Assembly (NCBI RefSeq): GCF_019969725.1
Contig: NZ_JAHXYW010000001.1
Location: forward strand, 806,001 to 870,000
Length of the DNA: 64,000 nucleotides
Origin: Neobacillus bataviensis
GTDB taxonomy: Bacteria > Bacillota > Bacilli > Bacillales_B > DSM-18226
Direction: 5' to 3'
Positions within the stretch are counted from its first letter, which is position 1, and each line of letters starts with the position of its first letter. Made by a program: the position numbers and the translations under genes. This document shows positions 26,363-35,162 of the stretch, in pieces. The notes beneath the pieces were generated by a model. That model saw only the letters and a list, made by a program, of their open reading frames with translations, did not search any database and was not told where the DNA came from.

Positions 26363-27451
26363 CTAAACGACAAAATTATCTTGATACGTTCTCTCTTTCA
26401 CAAACTGCTGCATCTGTAGTCGTTCGACTTCATCACGGCGAGTCAATTCAAACTGTTTTAATTGAGCAGCTCTTACATCCTGTTTATCCAGTACCTCTCT
26501 AAGGACATCTGCTAAAACATCCGCATCCATTAAGGCACAATTGATGCCAAAGGCTCCAGTTGGACTCATCGTATGGGCTGCGTCCCCCATAATGACCACT
26601 CCGTCCTTCACCCAAGTTTGACATTGACTGCTTTGAACCTTTAATAAAATAAAATCGTTCCAGGATTGAATTCGCAATCGCAGCGTTTCCGTTAACTCTG
26701 GAAAAGCCGCCATTACTCGCTCAATAAAGGGAGCGAAAGATTGTTTTTTCAAAGTTGGATACGAGTTCTCTTCAATATTCCAGCCAATTTGGATAAACCC
26801 GCCTGCCTGGGTAAATAATGCAAGCTGCTGTCCATCGATAAGGGCATTTTTAATGACCGGCTCCCAACCTTCAGGGCTTGGGATTTTTGCCCATAGCAGA
26901 TCATACCCGTGTTTTATCGTTGTAAAGGAGAAATCTGCAAGTTTTCTTACAGACGAAAATCGCCCATCCGCACCCACAACAACCTTACTGCGAATGGTCA
27001 TTTCTTCGTCGCCATTAATCGCTTTCAAACCGGCAACACTGCCAGCTTTATCAAACATTAATTCAGACACCTTTGTCCCCATCATCAATTTGTAATTGGT
27101 AAAGGATTCAGAAGCTGAAATCAATGCACTTAACAGATTCTTTTGCGGAACATGGATCCCAACATGCTTCTCTCCATCAGCTGGTGTGACGGTTTTGATT
27201 ACCTCTCCGTTGTAGCTATATTCGATTCGGTCCATTAAAAGAAGTCCAGCTTGCTCGACTTGATGATAAAGACCATGTTTTTTTAAAATTCGTTCTCCGT
27301 CCTGGTTAAGATGTTCGCCCCTGAATTCCTTGTCTATTCCCTCATGACGTTCGAGAACAATCGTTGAAATACCTTTTTTCGCAAGCAAATATCCTAAAAG
27401 GGCGCCGCCGGGACCTGCACCAACAATGCAAACATCCGACTTCATATTCAT
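26363..27451 (-). CDS. FAD-dependent monooxygenase, PHBH family
   Basis: A 362-residue group A flavoprotein. The N-terminal GAGPGGALLGYLLAKKG is the dinucleotide-binding motif, and GDAAHTMSPTGAFGIN binds FAD near residue 285. It resembles hydroxylases acting on aromatic or polyketide-like compounds, including TetX-type drug-modifying enzymes. AAAGGGG precedes the ATG. It is divergent from an HxlR-type regulator and followed by the GTP cyclohydrolase II-like gene. The substrate is unknown. Confidence 0.85.
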   Translation of the reverse strand: MNMKSDVCIVGAGPGGALLGYLLAKKGISTIVLERHEGIDKEFRGEHLNQDGERILKKHGLYHQVEQAGLLLMDRIEYSYNGEVIKTVTPADGEKHVGIHVPQKNLLSALISASESFTNYKLMMGTKVSELMFDKAGSVAGLKAINGDEEMTIRSKVVVGADGRFSSVRKLADFSFTTIKHGYDLLWAKIPSPEGWEPVIKNALIDGQQLALFTQAGGFIQIGWNIEENSYPTLKKQSFAPFIERVMAAFPELTETLRLRIQSWNDFILLKVQSSQCQTWVKDGVVIMGDAAHTMSPTGAFGINCALMDADVLADVLREVLDKQDVRAAQLKQFELTRRDEVERLQMQQFVKERTYQDNFVV

Positions 27452-27499
27452 GATTGAAAACCCCTTTTTTCATTATGTTAATGACATATTGATAAAATC

Positions 27500-27570
27500 A
27501 ATTGGTTAGAGTAAAATGAAATTGGTTAGTTACTTTATGTAAGTAATTATATTTTTAAAACTTACTTATG
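27500..27570. promoter_or_regulatory. Divergent operator region of the HxlR unit
   Basis: Two direct copies of AATTGGTTAG start 20 bp apart (27500, 27520), followed by TTACTTTATGTAA and a further ACTTACTTATG about 30 bp on. Such paired AT-rich half sites fit a dimeric HxlR-type regulator binding its divergent promoter; binding is inferred. Confidence 0.45.
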
Positions 27571-27638
27571 TCAAATTAATTTGTTATGTATTGTAATTAT
27601 ACAATTAATAGTAATATACTAATAAAGGGTGATGAACA

Positions 27639-27962
27639 ATGAATCAGTCTATCATTTGTCCTCGATTCGAAAAAGCGATGGGAATTTTGAGCCAACGGTG
27701 GACAGGTCTTGTCCTTTATCAGCTTTTATCAGGTCCGAAACGCTTCTGCGCATTAGAATCTTCTATGGGAATTAGTGGAAGAGTTCTCTCAGAGCGACTT
27801 AAGGATTTAGAAAATCTTGATATCGTTAAACGCGAAGTATTCCCGGAAACACCAGTACGAATTGAATATTCCTTAACCGAAAAAGGGAAAGCTTTACAGC
27901 CGATTATTAAAGAAATAGAAAAGTGGTCCCAAACCTGGCTGCCTATAGAATCAAATCAATAA
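27639..27962 (+). CDS. HxlR-family transcriptional regulator
   Basis: A 107-residue winged-helix protein. It starts SIICPRFEKAMGILSQRWTG with the N-terminal cysteine common in this family, and has the HTH/wing region GISGRVLSERLKDLENLDIV. HxlR regulators respond to aldehydes, thiol stress or ligands. It is divergent from the flavin monooxygenase and GTP cyclohydrolase II-like genes. AAAGGGTGATGAACA precedes the ATG. Confidence 0.88.
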   Translation: MNQSIICPRFEKAMGILSQRWTGLVLYQLLSGPKRFCALESSMGISGRVLSERLKDLENLDIVKREVFPETPVRIEYSLTEKGKALQPIIKEIEKWSQTWLPIESNQ

Positions 27963-27966
27963 TAAT

Positions 27967-28011
27967 AAAGGATGAATCTAAATAGGCTTGCGCCCTAAAG
28001 ATTCATCCTTT
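27967..28011. terminator. Rho-independent terminator, bidirectional
   Basis: A 13-bp perfect stem AAAGGATGAATCT/AGATTCATCCTTT lies between the convergent HxlR and metallopeptidase genes. Confidence 0.85.
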
Positions 28012-28034
28012 CTTCATTCCAACGGTTTAAAACC

Positions 28035-28871
28035 TTATAGGTTTGCCGCTTTAAAGGTATCTCCACCTTCAATTGTTCCATTTTCAAATCCCTTATTAAA
28101 CCAGCGTTTTCTCTGCTCTGAGGTTCCGTGGGTAAAGCTTTCAGGAACGACATATCCTTGTGCTTTCTTCTGAATATTATCGTCACCGACAGCCTTTGCC
28201 GCATTCAGTGCCTCTTCAAGGTCTCCTTTTTCAAGATAGCCTTTCCCTTCTGCATAGTGAGCCCAAACACCCGCCAAATAATCGGCTTGCAATTCAAACC
28301 GTACAGAGTACTCATTCGTTCGTTTCTCTGCTGCGGAAGGCTGGTCCCCCAAATGCAGGAGGGTTTGGACGTGGTGTCCTACCTCATGGGCGATTACGTA
28401 CGCTATCGCAAAATCGCCGGGTGCCTGGAATTTTTGTTTTAGTTCTTCATAAAAACTTAAATCAATATAAAGTTTATGGTCAGCTGGACAATAAAACGGC
28501 CCAACTGCTGAACTGGCCGACCCGCAGGCCGACTGGACACTGCCCCTGTACAAAACAAGCTTAGGATTTTCGTATGTCAGCCCTCTCTTCTTAAATTCAT
28601 CTGACCATACATCCTCTGTATCAGCCAGGACAACAGATACAAAGCCAGCTTGTTCCTTCTCTTGTGCTGATTCATCTTTTGAAACATTTAAATTTGAATT
28701 AGTATTAGATGGTGTGTTACTAATAATATCCCCAGGATTTCCTCCGAGCAGTGTAAAAAGGATGAGAATTATTACTCCGCCAATACCACCGCCAATCATG
28801 GTTTTGCCGCCAACACCCATACCCCTTCGATCTTCTACGTTCGTGCTTTGCCGTCTTCCCTTCCATATCAT
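28035..28871 (-). CDS. Membrane-anchored neutral zinc metallopeptidase, YpfJ family
   Basis: A 278-residue protein. A basic, glycine-rich N-terminus is followed by one membrane helix (about residues 26-44, GGVIILILFTLLGG), so the catalytic domain should face outside. The active site is HEVGHH (His162, Glu163, His166). It has the YpfJ-like CGSASSAVGPFYCPADHKLYID and FELQADYLAGVWA segments, the latter probably carrying the third metal ligand. GGGAGGTAAAAAT precedes the ATG. It is monocistronic. Confidence 0.88.
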   Translation of the reverse strand: MIWKGRRQSTNVEDRRGMGVGGKTMIGGGIGGVIILILFTLLGGNPGDIISNTPSNTNSNLNVSKDESAQEKEQAGFVSVVLADTEDVWSDEFKKRGLTYENPKLVLYRGSVQSACGSASSAVGPFYCPADHKLYIDLSFYEELKQKFQAPGDFAIAYVIAHEVGHHVQTLLHLGDQPSAAEKRTNEYSVRFELQADYLAGVWAHYAEGKGYLEKGDLEEALNAAKAVGDDNIQKKAQGYVVPESFTHGTSEQRKRWFNKGFENGTIEGGDTFKAANL

Positions 28872-28981
28872 ATTTTTACCTCCCTAAGCGTTGAGAATTA
28901 ACTTTAACTATTTCCATTTTGTTATTCCCACATTAAAGAGAAATAAAAATGTTTATATTCTGGTAATTACCTTATTAAAAT

Positions 28982-29020
28982 AAAAACCGCCTCCTAATTT
29001 TTTTAGGAAGCGGTTTTTTT
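28982..29020 (-). terminator. Terminator of the germination gene
   Basis: The stem AACCGCCTCCTAA/TTAGGAAGCGGTT with one mismatch and long flanking A/T runs lies 30 bp after the stop of the GerPF-like gene. Confidence 0.85.
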
Positions 29021-29049
29021 TAAAGTATAGATAAACACAAAATAATTCC

Positions 29050-29268
29050 TTAGTTATCATGAACAATTGGCTGGTCAATCACATCAGTATCTACTGTGGT
29101 GGTTGAACTAGGTCCATTAAAATTTAGGATATTAACACCAGTATTTGAAGCTCCTGAACCATGTGTACTCTTCAAAGCATTTTTTGGGGAAACAAACACT
29201 GCCCCGCCAAATTGTACAACTCCACCCGACACTGTATCAATTTTAACCTGAATTGGAAAACCGGACAT
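29050..29268 (-). CDS. Spore germination protein, GerPA/GerPF type
   Basis: A 72-residue protein with the GerP signature: a short hydrophobic beta segment (IQVKIDTVSGGVVQFGGAV), then KSTHGSGASNTG and a polar tail. GerP proteins help nutrients permeate the spore coat. AAAGGATGG precedes the ATG. It is a lone gene, unlike the six-gene gerP operon, so it is probably a paralogue. Sporulation-specific expression is expected but no promoter is assigned. Confidence 0.82.
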   Translation of the reverse strand: MSGFPIQVKIDTVSGGVVQFGGAVFVSPKNALKSTHGSGASNTGVNILNFNGPSSTTTVDTDVIDQPIVHDN

Positions 29269-29377
29269 ATTAGACCATCCTTTAAAGTTAAGTTCCTTAA
29301 ATCAAAGTATGCCAGGTTCTACCATTTTGTTCATGCGTATAAATTAACACTTCCTAATCTTGATTCCCTCTTTTGGA

Positions 29378-30175
29378 TTAGCTTGAGAATACTTTATGTT
29401 TATTTTTAGAAAGCAGCGGTCGGTTATTGTCCCAAAAGACATTGACAGGAAGCTCGAAGAAGTGAGTGAGATTTTCACTTGAAATCATTTCTTCTGTATT
29501 TCCCGCTGCATAAACCTTCCCTTCTTTCAATAATAGCGTTTTATTGAAAACAGGCAGGATTTCCTCCACATGATGAGTAACGTAGATAATGGTTGGAGCA
29601 TCAGGCTGTGCCGCAATACTTTCGATCGATTCCAACAGCTGCTCTCGCGCAATAAAGTCCAATCCGTTTGTTGGCTCGTCCAGTATGAGCAAGGATGGAT
29701 CAGCCATTAGGGCACGGGCAATGAGAACCCGCTGCCTTTCTCCTTGAGATAATGTTTGATAATTTCGGTTGGCATACGCGTCGCAGCCAAGCACCTCTAT
29801 TAGAGAACCTGCCTTTTCTCTCATTTCATCTGTTGGGATTTCGTACAGTCCAATGGAAGCAAATGCTCCGCTTAGAACCACTTCAAAGGCATTATCTCCG
29901 GAATGGAATTTTTCTTGGAGGGAAGACGAAACAAACCCAATTTGCTTTCGAAGCTTCTCACCGAGGTAGGTTTTTCCGAATTCCATTCCAAGTACATTTA
30001 TCCTCCCTGTTGTCGGGAAAAAGTACGCGTTAAGGAGATTTAAGATGGCTGTTTTACCGGAGCCATTTAATCCAAATAATACCCAATGGTCCCCCTTTTC
30101 AATTTGCCAGTTCACATTTTGCAATATCCACTTTCCATCCCGTTTTAACGAGACGTTATCTAGTTGTACAATCAT
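29378..30175 (-). CDS. ABC transporter ATP-binding protein, YlmA-like
   Basis: A 265-residue ATPase with Walker A GLNGSGKTA, signature LSQGERQR, Walker B LLILDEPTNGLD, and the H-loop YVTHH. It resembles the Bacillus protein YlmA. No permease gene is adjacent, so it may work with an unlinked partner or in a non-transport role. AAAGGAGAAACAAG precedes the ATG. Confidence 0.85.
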   Translation of the reverse strand: MIVQLDNVSLKRDGKWILQNVNWQIEKGDHWVLFGLNGSGKTAILNLLNAYFFPTTGRINVLGMEFGKTYLGEKLRKQIGFVSSSLQEKFHSGDNAFEVVLSGAFASIGLYEIPTDEMREKAGSLIEVLGCDAYANRNYQTLSQGERQRVLIARALMADPSLLILDEPTNGLDFIAREQLLESIESIAAQPDAPTIIYVTHHVEEILPVFNKTLLLKEGKVYAAGNTEEMISSENLTHFFELPVNVFWDNNRPLLSKNKHKVFSS

Positions 30176-30253
30176 CTTGTTTCTCCTTTCCTTTCCTTTC
30201 TTTTTATAATCCTATTATTCCACTAACTGAATTTTTTGAAAATAAAAAAATAC

Positions 30254-30278
30254 AGGGGAATCACATTGGATTCACCCT
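30254..30278 (-). terminator. Terminator of the etfBA unit
   Basis: On the minus strand AGGGTGAATC pairs with GATTCCCCT around a short loop and runs into TTTTTTT, 7 bp after the etfA stop. Confidence 0.8.
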
Positions 30279-30284
30279 ATATTA

Positions 30285-31265
30285 TTAAACAAGCACTTTT
30301 TTTAGTTTTTCCGTTAGGGATGGAATTACAGTTTTATAATCGGCAATAACGCCAATATTGGCCCGTTTAAAAATCGGCGCTTCTTCGTCTGTATTGATGG
30401 CAACAACGGTTTTCGCAGTTGTAATTCCTGCCAAATGCTGACTTGCCCCCGATATTCCTACTGCAATATACAGGTCCGGAGAGACAACGGCACCTGTCTG
30501 CCCTACCTGAAGGTTTGATGGAACCCATCCGGCATCGCAGGCAGCACGGGATGCTCCTATAGCACCACCTAGTAAGCTTGCAAGAGCTTCCAGTTCTTTA
30601 AAGCCCTCAGGTCCGCCGAGGCCACGGCCTCCGGAAACAATGATTCGGGCATCCTCTAGGCGAATGTCCGACAATGCCGCCTGAATTTTCACCACAAGCT
30701 TCGTAACGGCCATCTCTTCCGGAACTGTATAATCAATCGGAATGATTTCACCAATACGGCTCTCAACTGGGTTTCCCTCATCTTGGCTTTTTTGTCGAAT
30801 CCCCAAAACAATTTTAGAACGAGTGGTCGAATACTCGCCGAAGGCTTTATCGCCATAGATTGGACGAATCCAGGTCAGTTTATCATCATTAATTTTATAA
30901 TCGACTACCTCTGTTAGAGCAGATGCGCCCATACGTGTGGACAGTCTTCCTGCTAAATCCTTGCCGATTTTGTCAAAGGAAAGAATAAAAATGTCTGGTG
31001 TCGTTTGCTCAATTACTTCAAAAAGGCTATTTACGTACAATTCAACATCAAATTCGTCTAATAACGGGTTAGAAACGGTGTAAACGATGCTTGCCCCGCA
31101 GGCAATAGCATCCTTAGCAACCGAAGCTGCTACTGGCCCAAGCAGGACAGCGCGTACTTCTCCGCCAGTGGAACTAGCCAAGCGGGCACCAAATGCCAGT
31201 GCTTCACGGGCACCAGAGCTTAAGTTTTCACCCAAGTGATTGGCAAATACAAGAATTTTTGTCAT
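30285..31265 (-). CDS. etfA: Electron transfer flavoprotein alpha subunit
   Basis: A 326-residue EtfA. The C-terminal FAD domain has the family pattern: SGGRGLGGPEGF, SRAACDAGW, GQTGAVVSPDLYIAVGISGA and a helix near QHLAGI. It pairs with EtfB to shuttle electrons from flavoprotein dehydrogenases to the quinone pool. It starts 12 bp after EtfB. It lies at the end of the catabolic island and is probably a second, pathway-dedicated copy. Confidence 0.92.
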   Translation of the reverse strand: MTKILVFANHLGENLSSGAREALAFGARLASSTGGEVRAVLLGPVAASVAKDAIACGASIVYTVSNPLLDEFDVELYVNSLFEVIEQTTPDIFILSFDKIGKDLAGRLSTRMGASALTEVVDYKINDDKLTWIRPIYGDKAFGEYSTTRSKIVLGIRQKSQDEGNPVESRIGEIIPIDYTVPEEMAVTKLVVKIQAALSDIRLEDARIIVSGGRGLGGPEGFKELEALASLLGGAIGASRAACDAGWVPSNLQVGQTGAVVSPDLYIAVGISGASQHLAGITTAKTVVAINTDEEAPIFKRANIGVIADYKTVIPSLTEKLKKVLV

Positions 31266-31277
31266 GGGGAATACCTC

Positions 31278-32072
31278 CTAAAAAATCTTGAGCGCCAATA
31301 GCTTGTCAGCTAATTCGCCCGCAAGTTCCGCTCCATCATTTCCTGCCAAAAGCTCGCATGGAACTTCCTTGTTTAAAACGAACGCCCGCTCAAGCTTAAC
31401 CCCTGGCAGACACCGCTCATCATCAAGTTCAAGGTCCTCTGACTCGAATAGGGTGATTGGTTTGGTTCTTGCCAGCCTGATATCTTTGACCTTCGGCAGC
31501 CTTGGCACGTTTGTCTCGGTGCTAATAATGGTAAATACAGCTGGAGATGGGACACTGACAACAGCATAGCCCCCCTCTGCTTCAACAGTGGCCTTTACAT
31601 TTTCTGTTTCCACTTCAAGCTCGGAGACAAGCGTAACACAAGGAATGCCGAGTTCTTCAGCTATGACTGGCCCAACTAACCCTTCTTCGATGTCACTCGC
31701 TTGATATCCAGTTAATACAATCTGTGCTCCGCCCAAGGTTTTGATTGTTTGTGCCAGTATATGTCCTACTGCCTGTCCGTCAAGACTTTCCCATTCTGAA
31801 TCCCAAACGCGTACCGTCGCATTGGCTGTAAATGCCAGTGCCCTTCGGAGGACACCCTCCGAAGATTCGTCTCCCAAACAGAGAGCTGTTACGGTAGCTC
31901 CCGGCGTTTTATCGCGCAGCTGGATAGCCAGCTCTAGTGCGTTTTCAGCAAAGGAGTCAAGTACCAGGTCAGTGTCGGCATTCTCTGGTCGATTCGTTTC
32001 CGGATCAATTTTAAAACACTTTGGGGTTATTTCCGGGTCTAAAACCTGTTTTAGACACACGACGATATGCAT
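31278..32072 (-). CDS. etfB: Electron transfer flavoprotein beta subunit
   Basis: A 264-residue EtfB. It starts HIVVCLKQVLDPEI and has the TGYQASDIEEGLVGPVIAEELG and SVPSPAVFTI segments typical of the family. It binds AMP and forms a heterodimer with EtfA. It is preceded by the racemase-like gene at 28 bp, so the three probably share a transcript. The likely electron donors are the FAD dehydrogenases of the island (inference). Confidence 0.92.
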   Translation of the reverse strand: MHIVVCLKQVLDPEITPKCFKIDPETNRPENADTDLVLDSFAENALELAIQLRDKTPGATVTALCLGDESSEGVLRRALAFTANATVRVWDSEWESLDGQAVGHILAQTIKTLGGAQIVLTGYQASDIEEGLVGPVIAEELGIPCVTLVSELEVETENVKATVEAEGGYAVVSVPSPAVFTIISTETNVPRLPKVKDIRLARTKPITLFESEDLELDDERCLPGVKLERAFVLNKEVPCELLAGNDGAELAGELADKLLALKIF

Positions 32073-32100
32073 TTCTCAACTCACCTCACAATTTTGAAAT

Positions 32101-32958
32101 TTAGCTATTCAGCTGAGTTCCACTTCCCCTTACGGCAAGACCCTGGTCATTTTTTGGATCTGGAGAAGGCTCTAAATGATATAATTCTCGTAATCTTGCA
32201 ACTGCTTCTGCAGGTGGTTTGGCGTTGAAATACCCTTTGCGTGTCATGTAGACACCAGAATGTTTACTGAGGTCAACTAACGACTCGCACATCTTGATAC
32301 CCGCTGCAAAGGAATCAATGACAGGAACGTCGCCAATCCGCGAGATTCCATGGGTTGCCAAGAATACGTTCATCGGCCCTTCTCCAGGTACAATCACATC
32401 GGCGCCTTGAGAAATGGCCGTCTCAGCCGCTGTTTTAAACGCAGCAATTACGTGTTCTGGATCATTAAATCCCGCTAATACAGCGTCAAAGCCTGCCTCA
32501 GTCTGGACAATTGGTCCCAATTTACTGCCAAGTCCGTAGCGGGCCGCATTTTGCCGGAGTTCATCAGCAAGTGGTCCTAGGAAATTTACTACCCCTATAC
32601 AATCCCCAAGCATGGAGGCCATATGGAAAGACGCCTGACCATAGCCAACAACAGGGATATCAACCAGTGTCCGTGCTTCTAAAAGGCCTACATCTGGAAT
32701 AGTTGCAATGAACATTGCGTCATATCCTGCTTTTTCTGCCATCAGTGCAGCTCTAATAAACTGCTCCCGGTGCAGGTTTTGCAAGTATGCATGAGTAATA
32801 AAAATTCCTGGATAATGGGTCGGATAGGTCTCTTCTGTCATTCCATGCAAAACGACTTCGACGTCCGGGCGGGCAATTCGGTTTACGTGATATACGATGG
32901 CATCGCGATATTGCGGAATTCTGTCAATCGTAGTGAGACTTTGATGCCAGATTTTCAT
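32101..32958 (-). CDS. Asp/Glu/hydantoin racemase-fold protein lacking both catalytic cysteines
   Basis: A 285-residue protein with the Asp/Glu racemase-like two-domain fold. Where active family members have Cys in (V/L)xC...DPG, this has IATIPDVGL (Thr86). Where the second Cys lies (GCxxM/L), this has PGEGPMN (Glu193). So a two-base racemase or maleate-isomerase mechanism is not possible as usual. An AAGGAGG precedes the ATG. It leads the etfBA unit in the catabolic island. It could be a lyase, decarboxylase-like or non-catalytic homologue. Confidence 0.7.
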   Translation of the reverse strand: MKIWHQSLTTIDRIPQYRDAIVYHVNRIARPDVEVVLHGMTEETYPTHYPGIFITHAYLQNLHREQFIRAALMAEKAGYDAMFIATIPDVGLLEARTLVDIPVVGYGQASFHMASMLGDCIGVVNFLGPLADELRQNAARYGLGSKLGPIVQTEAGFDAVLAGFNDPEHVIAAFKTAAETAISQGADVIVPGEGPMNVFLATHGISRIGDVPVIDSFAAGIKMCESLVDLSKHSGVYMTRKGYFNAKPPAEAVARLRELYHLEPSPDPKNDQGLAVRGSGTQLNS

Positions 32959-32995
32959 AGGTGGGGCCTCCTTTTTTATGTTTTTTTAGAATTAA

Positions 32996-33240
32996 TCTAT
33001 CAAACTCGTATTTTTCTTTAAAAAATTGCTCTATTTTTATGGTTTGAAATTTTATCAGCGAATTTTAATGATTTTTTTATGATAGAGTCTATCAAACTGG
33101 TATTTTTCCTTCAAAAATTGCTCTAATTTTACGGATTAGAAATTTTATCGGCGAATTTTACCAGTTTATCGGCGAATTTTTGATTTTATCAGCGAATTCG
33201 ACCACTTTATCGGCGAATCTTCAATTTTATCAGCGAATCT
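32996..33240. repeat. TTTATC(A/G)GCGAAT repeats and a 92-bp-spaced direct duplication
   Basis: Two about 76-bp copies begin with TCTATCAAACT at 32996 and 33088. Within and after them the motif TTTATC(A/G)GCGAAT occurs six times (near 33051, 33145, 33166, 33186, 33206, 33226), at about 20-bp intervals in the last five. The whole 350-bp gap between the FAD dehydrogenase and the racemase-like gene consists largely of it. Confidence 0.85.
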
Positions 33241-33307
33241 AACAAAGTAACCATTTTTAAGTCTTTTTAATTGTGAATTAACAAAAATATTTACCTGAAC
33301 ATGTAAC

Positions 33308-34690
33308 TCAATTAACAATTGTTCTCACAACTGCTGCTTTCGAAGCCAACCGGCCGAATACCGCTGCCTTCCCTAACGAGCTGCCAGTCATATAACCAGC
33401 CCCATGGAATCCGCCTGTTACCTCTCCTGCCGCATACAATCCCGGAATCGGCTCGCCAAACGAATTTATGACCTGACCAGCTGGATTCACAGACACACCA
33501 GCGTAAGTTGCCAGCATCGCAACTGTCGATTCAAATGCATAAAACGGTGCCTGTTCAATCGGTGTGGGTTTGCCGTAATTATGTGTTAACGTTTTCCTGC
33601 CAAAATCAGGGTCTTCTCCGTTTTGTATTCCCTGATTGTACTTGGAAATAGTCTCTTCCAACACTTCCAGAGGCACATCAATGCAGTCAGCCAATTCCTC
33701 CAAAGTGTCAGCAACGTATAGAAGGCGGCGGCGGCGAAGCAATTCAAAATCGTAGAGCGGATCATCAAACACACTTTTATCCATTACGGTTTGGTCCCAA
33801 ACCTGATAGGAGATGCCTTCAGGCTGCTCGAAGGCTGCCCTGCCCAAAAGCTTATAGGAAATAGATTCATTTACAAACCGCTTTCCAAGCTGATTGACCA
33901 TGATCGCACCCTTGTAAAATGCCAATCCCTGAGACTTCACCGCTCCAGATGCCGTTGGGTGGAAACCATATGTTCCATTTAGATACGGCAAATCTTGAAC
34001 CCATGCCCCATGCTCCCAAGCCATTCGAATGCCGTCTCCCTGATTCCCGGCCCCGCCAATTCTGAGAGCATCCTTTAATTGCGGTGCAAACTGGCCAAGA
34101 AATTCTTCACTTTTTGCAAAACCGCCAGATGCCAGGAGGATTCCACCTGCAGCTATAACGGTCTGTTTCACTCCATCAAATTCGTAAAGAACACGATCAA
34201 TTCGGCCTTCAGCATTTTTCAAAAGTCTTTTCACCGGTGTATTAAAACGAATCGTCACATTTGGCAGCTTTTTGACCGTTCGATACAAAGATTGAATTGC
34301 CTGATGAGGATCAATAATGTGCCCGCGGGGAACACTGTGACCACTGACCGCTTCAAGGGCGCGAAACTCCACACCGTGCTCAACCAGCCATTTATAGGTT
34401 TCAAGCTGATGCTGGCCATAGGCTGCCACTAATGCTGGATCATTCACCCCGCCGCCTACCTCTATCATGTCCTCTAAAAGAGATTTAGTAGAGTCCGTAA
34501 TGCCGGCATCCGCTTGCATATCGGTCTCGGCGAATGCCATGTAACCAGAGCTTAGAACGGTGCTGCCGCCAAGCTCCTCCAGTTTTTCGAGAAGAAGGAC
34601 AGAGGCACCCAGTTCACCTGCCTCGACAGCTGCGCACATTCCTGCGAGTCCCCCGCCTAAAATAATCAAATCATAGGTTTCCATTGACAC
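33308..34690 (-). CDS. FAD-dependent oxidoreductase, fumarate reductase/3-ketosteroid dehydrogenase superfamily
   Basis: A 460-residue flavoprotein. The FAD motif is LGGGLAGMCAAVEAGELG, followed by a substrate/cap domain. The C-terminal segment (GLYAAGEVTGGFHGAGYMTG) closes around FAD. Members reduce or introduce C=C bonds next to carbonyls. The start is GTG 34690 or ATG 34684, after AAAAGGGCG. Cotranscribed with the GlcG/HbpS gene at 10 bp. It is one of three such dehydrogenases in the island; its substrate is unknown. Confidence 0.82.
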   Translation of the reverse strand: MSMETYDLIILGGGLAGMCAAVEAGELGASVLLLEKLEELGGSTVLSSGYMAFAETDMQADAGITDSTKSLLEDMIEVGGGVNDPALVAAYGQHQLETYKWLVEHGVEFRALEAVSGHSVPRGHIIDPHQAIQSLYRTVKKLPNVTIRFNTPVKRLLKNAEGRIDRVLYEFDGVKQTVIAAGGILLASGGFAKSEEFLGQFAPQLKDALRIGGAGNQGDGIRMAWEHGAWVQDLPYLNGTYGFHPTASGAVKSQGLAFYKGAIMVNQLGKRFVNESISYKLLGRAAFEQPEGISYQVWDQTVMDKSVFDDPLYDFELLRRRRLLYVADTLEELADCIDVPLEVLEETISKYNQGIQNGEDPDFGRKTLTHNYGKPTPIEQAPFYAFESTVAMLATYAGVSVNPAGQVINSFGEPIPGLYAAGEVTGGFHGAGYMTGSSLGKAAVFGRLASKAAVVRTIVN

Positions 34691-34700
34691 TCACGCCCTT

Positions 34701-35138
34701 TTACTCGAATGTTTTTAACAAATCTAAGGCCGCCTCGCATACCTGCATATCATGAGAATAATGTCCGCCGCTTACCCCAATACCGCCGATCAGCTCGTCA
34801 TTGATTTTGATCGGATAGCCTCCTCCAAAAATAATCAATCGTGGAGTATGAACAATGCCATGCAGTAATGGTGCATCATCCTTAATTCTGTCGTACCATT
34901 CATGTGTCGCTCTGTTATATGTTGCCGCAGAGAAAGCTTTGTTTTGGGCAATTTCTAAGCTTAAAACAGGTGCACCATCCATCGCGGCAAAGGATTTTAA
35001 ATTTCCAACCCGATCGACAATGGCAATACTAAATGGGATTCCGAGTTCTTTTCCTTTAACTAAAGCTGCTTCTAGCATTTTATTTGCCAATTCTAGACTA
35101 ATATTTTTTGATTCAATCGCTGTAACGAACTTTTCCAT
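34701..35138 (-). CDS. GlcG/HbpS-family protein
   Basis: A 145-residue protein of the GlcG/HbpS fold with LANKMLEAALVKGKELGIPFS at the start and GGGYPIK...GGIGVSGG near the end. Relatives bind haem or act as accessory proteins of glycolate and diol metabolism. There is no signal peptide, so it is cytosolic. It is between the FAD dehydrogenase and SDR genes. The role is uncertain; a cofactor- or aldehyde-related accessory function is possible. Confidence 0.78.
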   Translation of the reverse strand: MEKFVTAIESKNISLELANKMLEAALVKGKELGIPFSIAIVDRVGNLKSFAAMDGAPVLSLEIAQNKAFSAATYNRATHEWYDRIKDDAPLLHGIVHTPRLIIFGGGYPIKINDELIGGIGVSGGHYSHDMQVCEAALDLLKTFE

Positions 35139-35162
35139 CTTTTATTACCCCTTTTTATTTTT

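Noticed and set aside
28035..28564. Overlapping ORFs on both strands within the YpfJ-type peptidase gene
   Set aside because: The HEVGHH frame is the real gene; the others lack start signals and family features.
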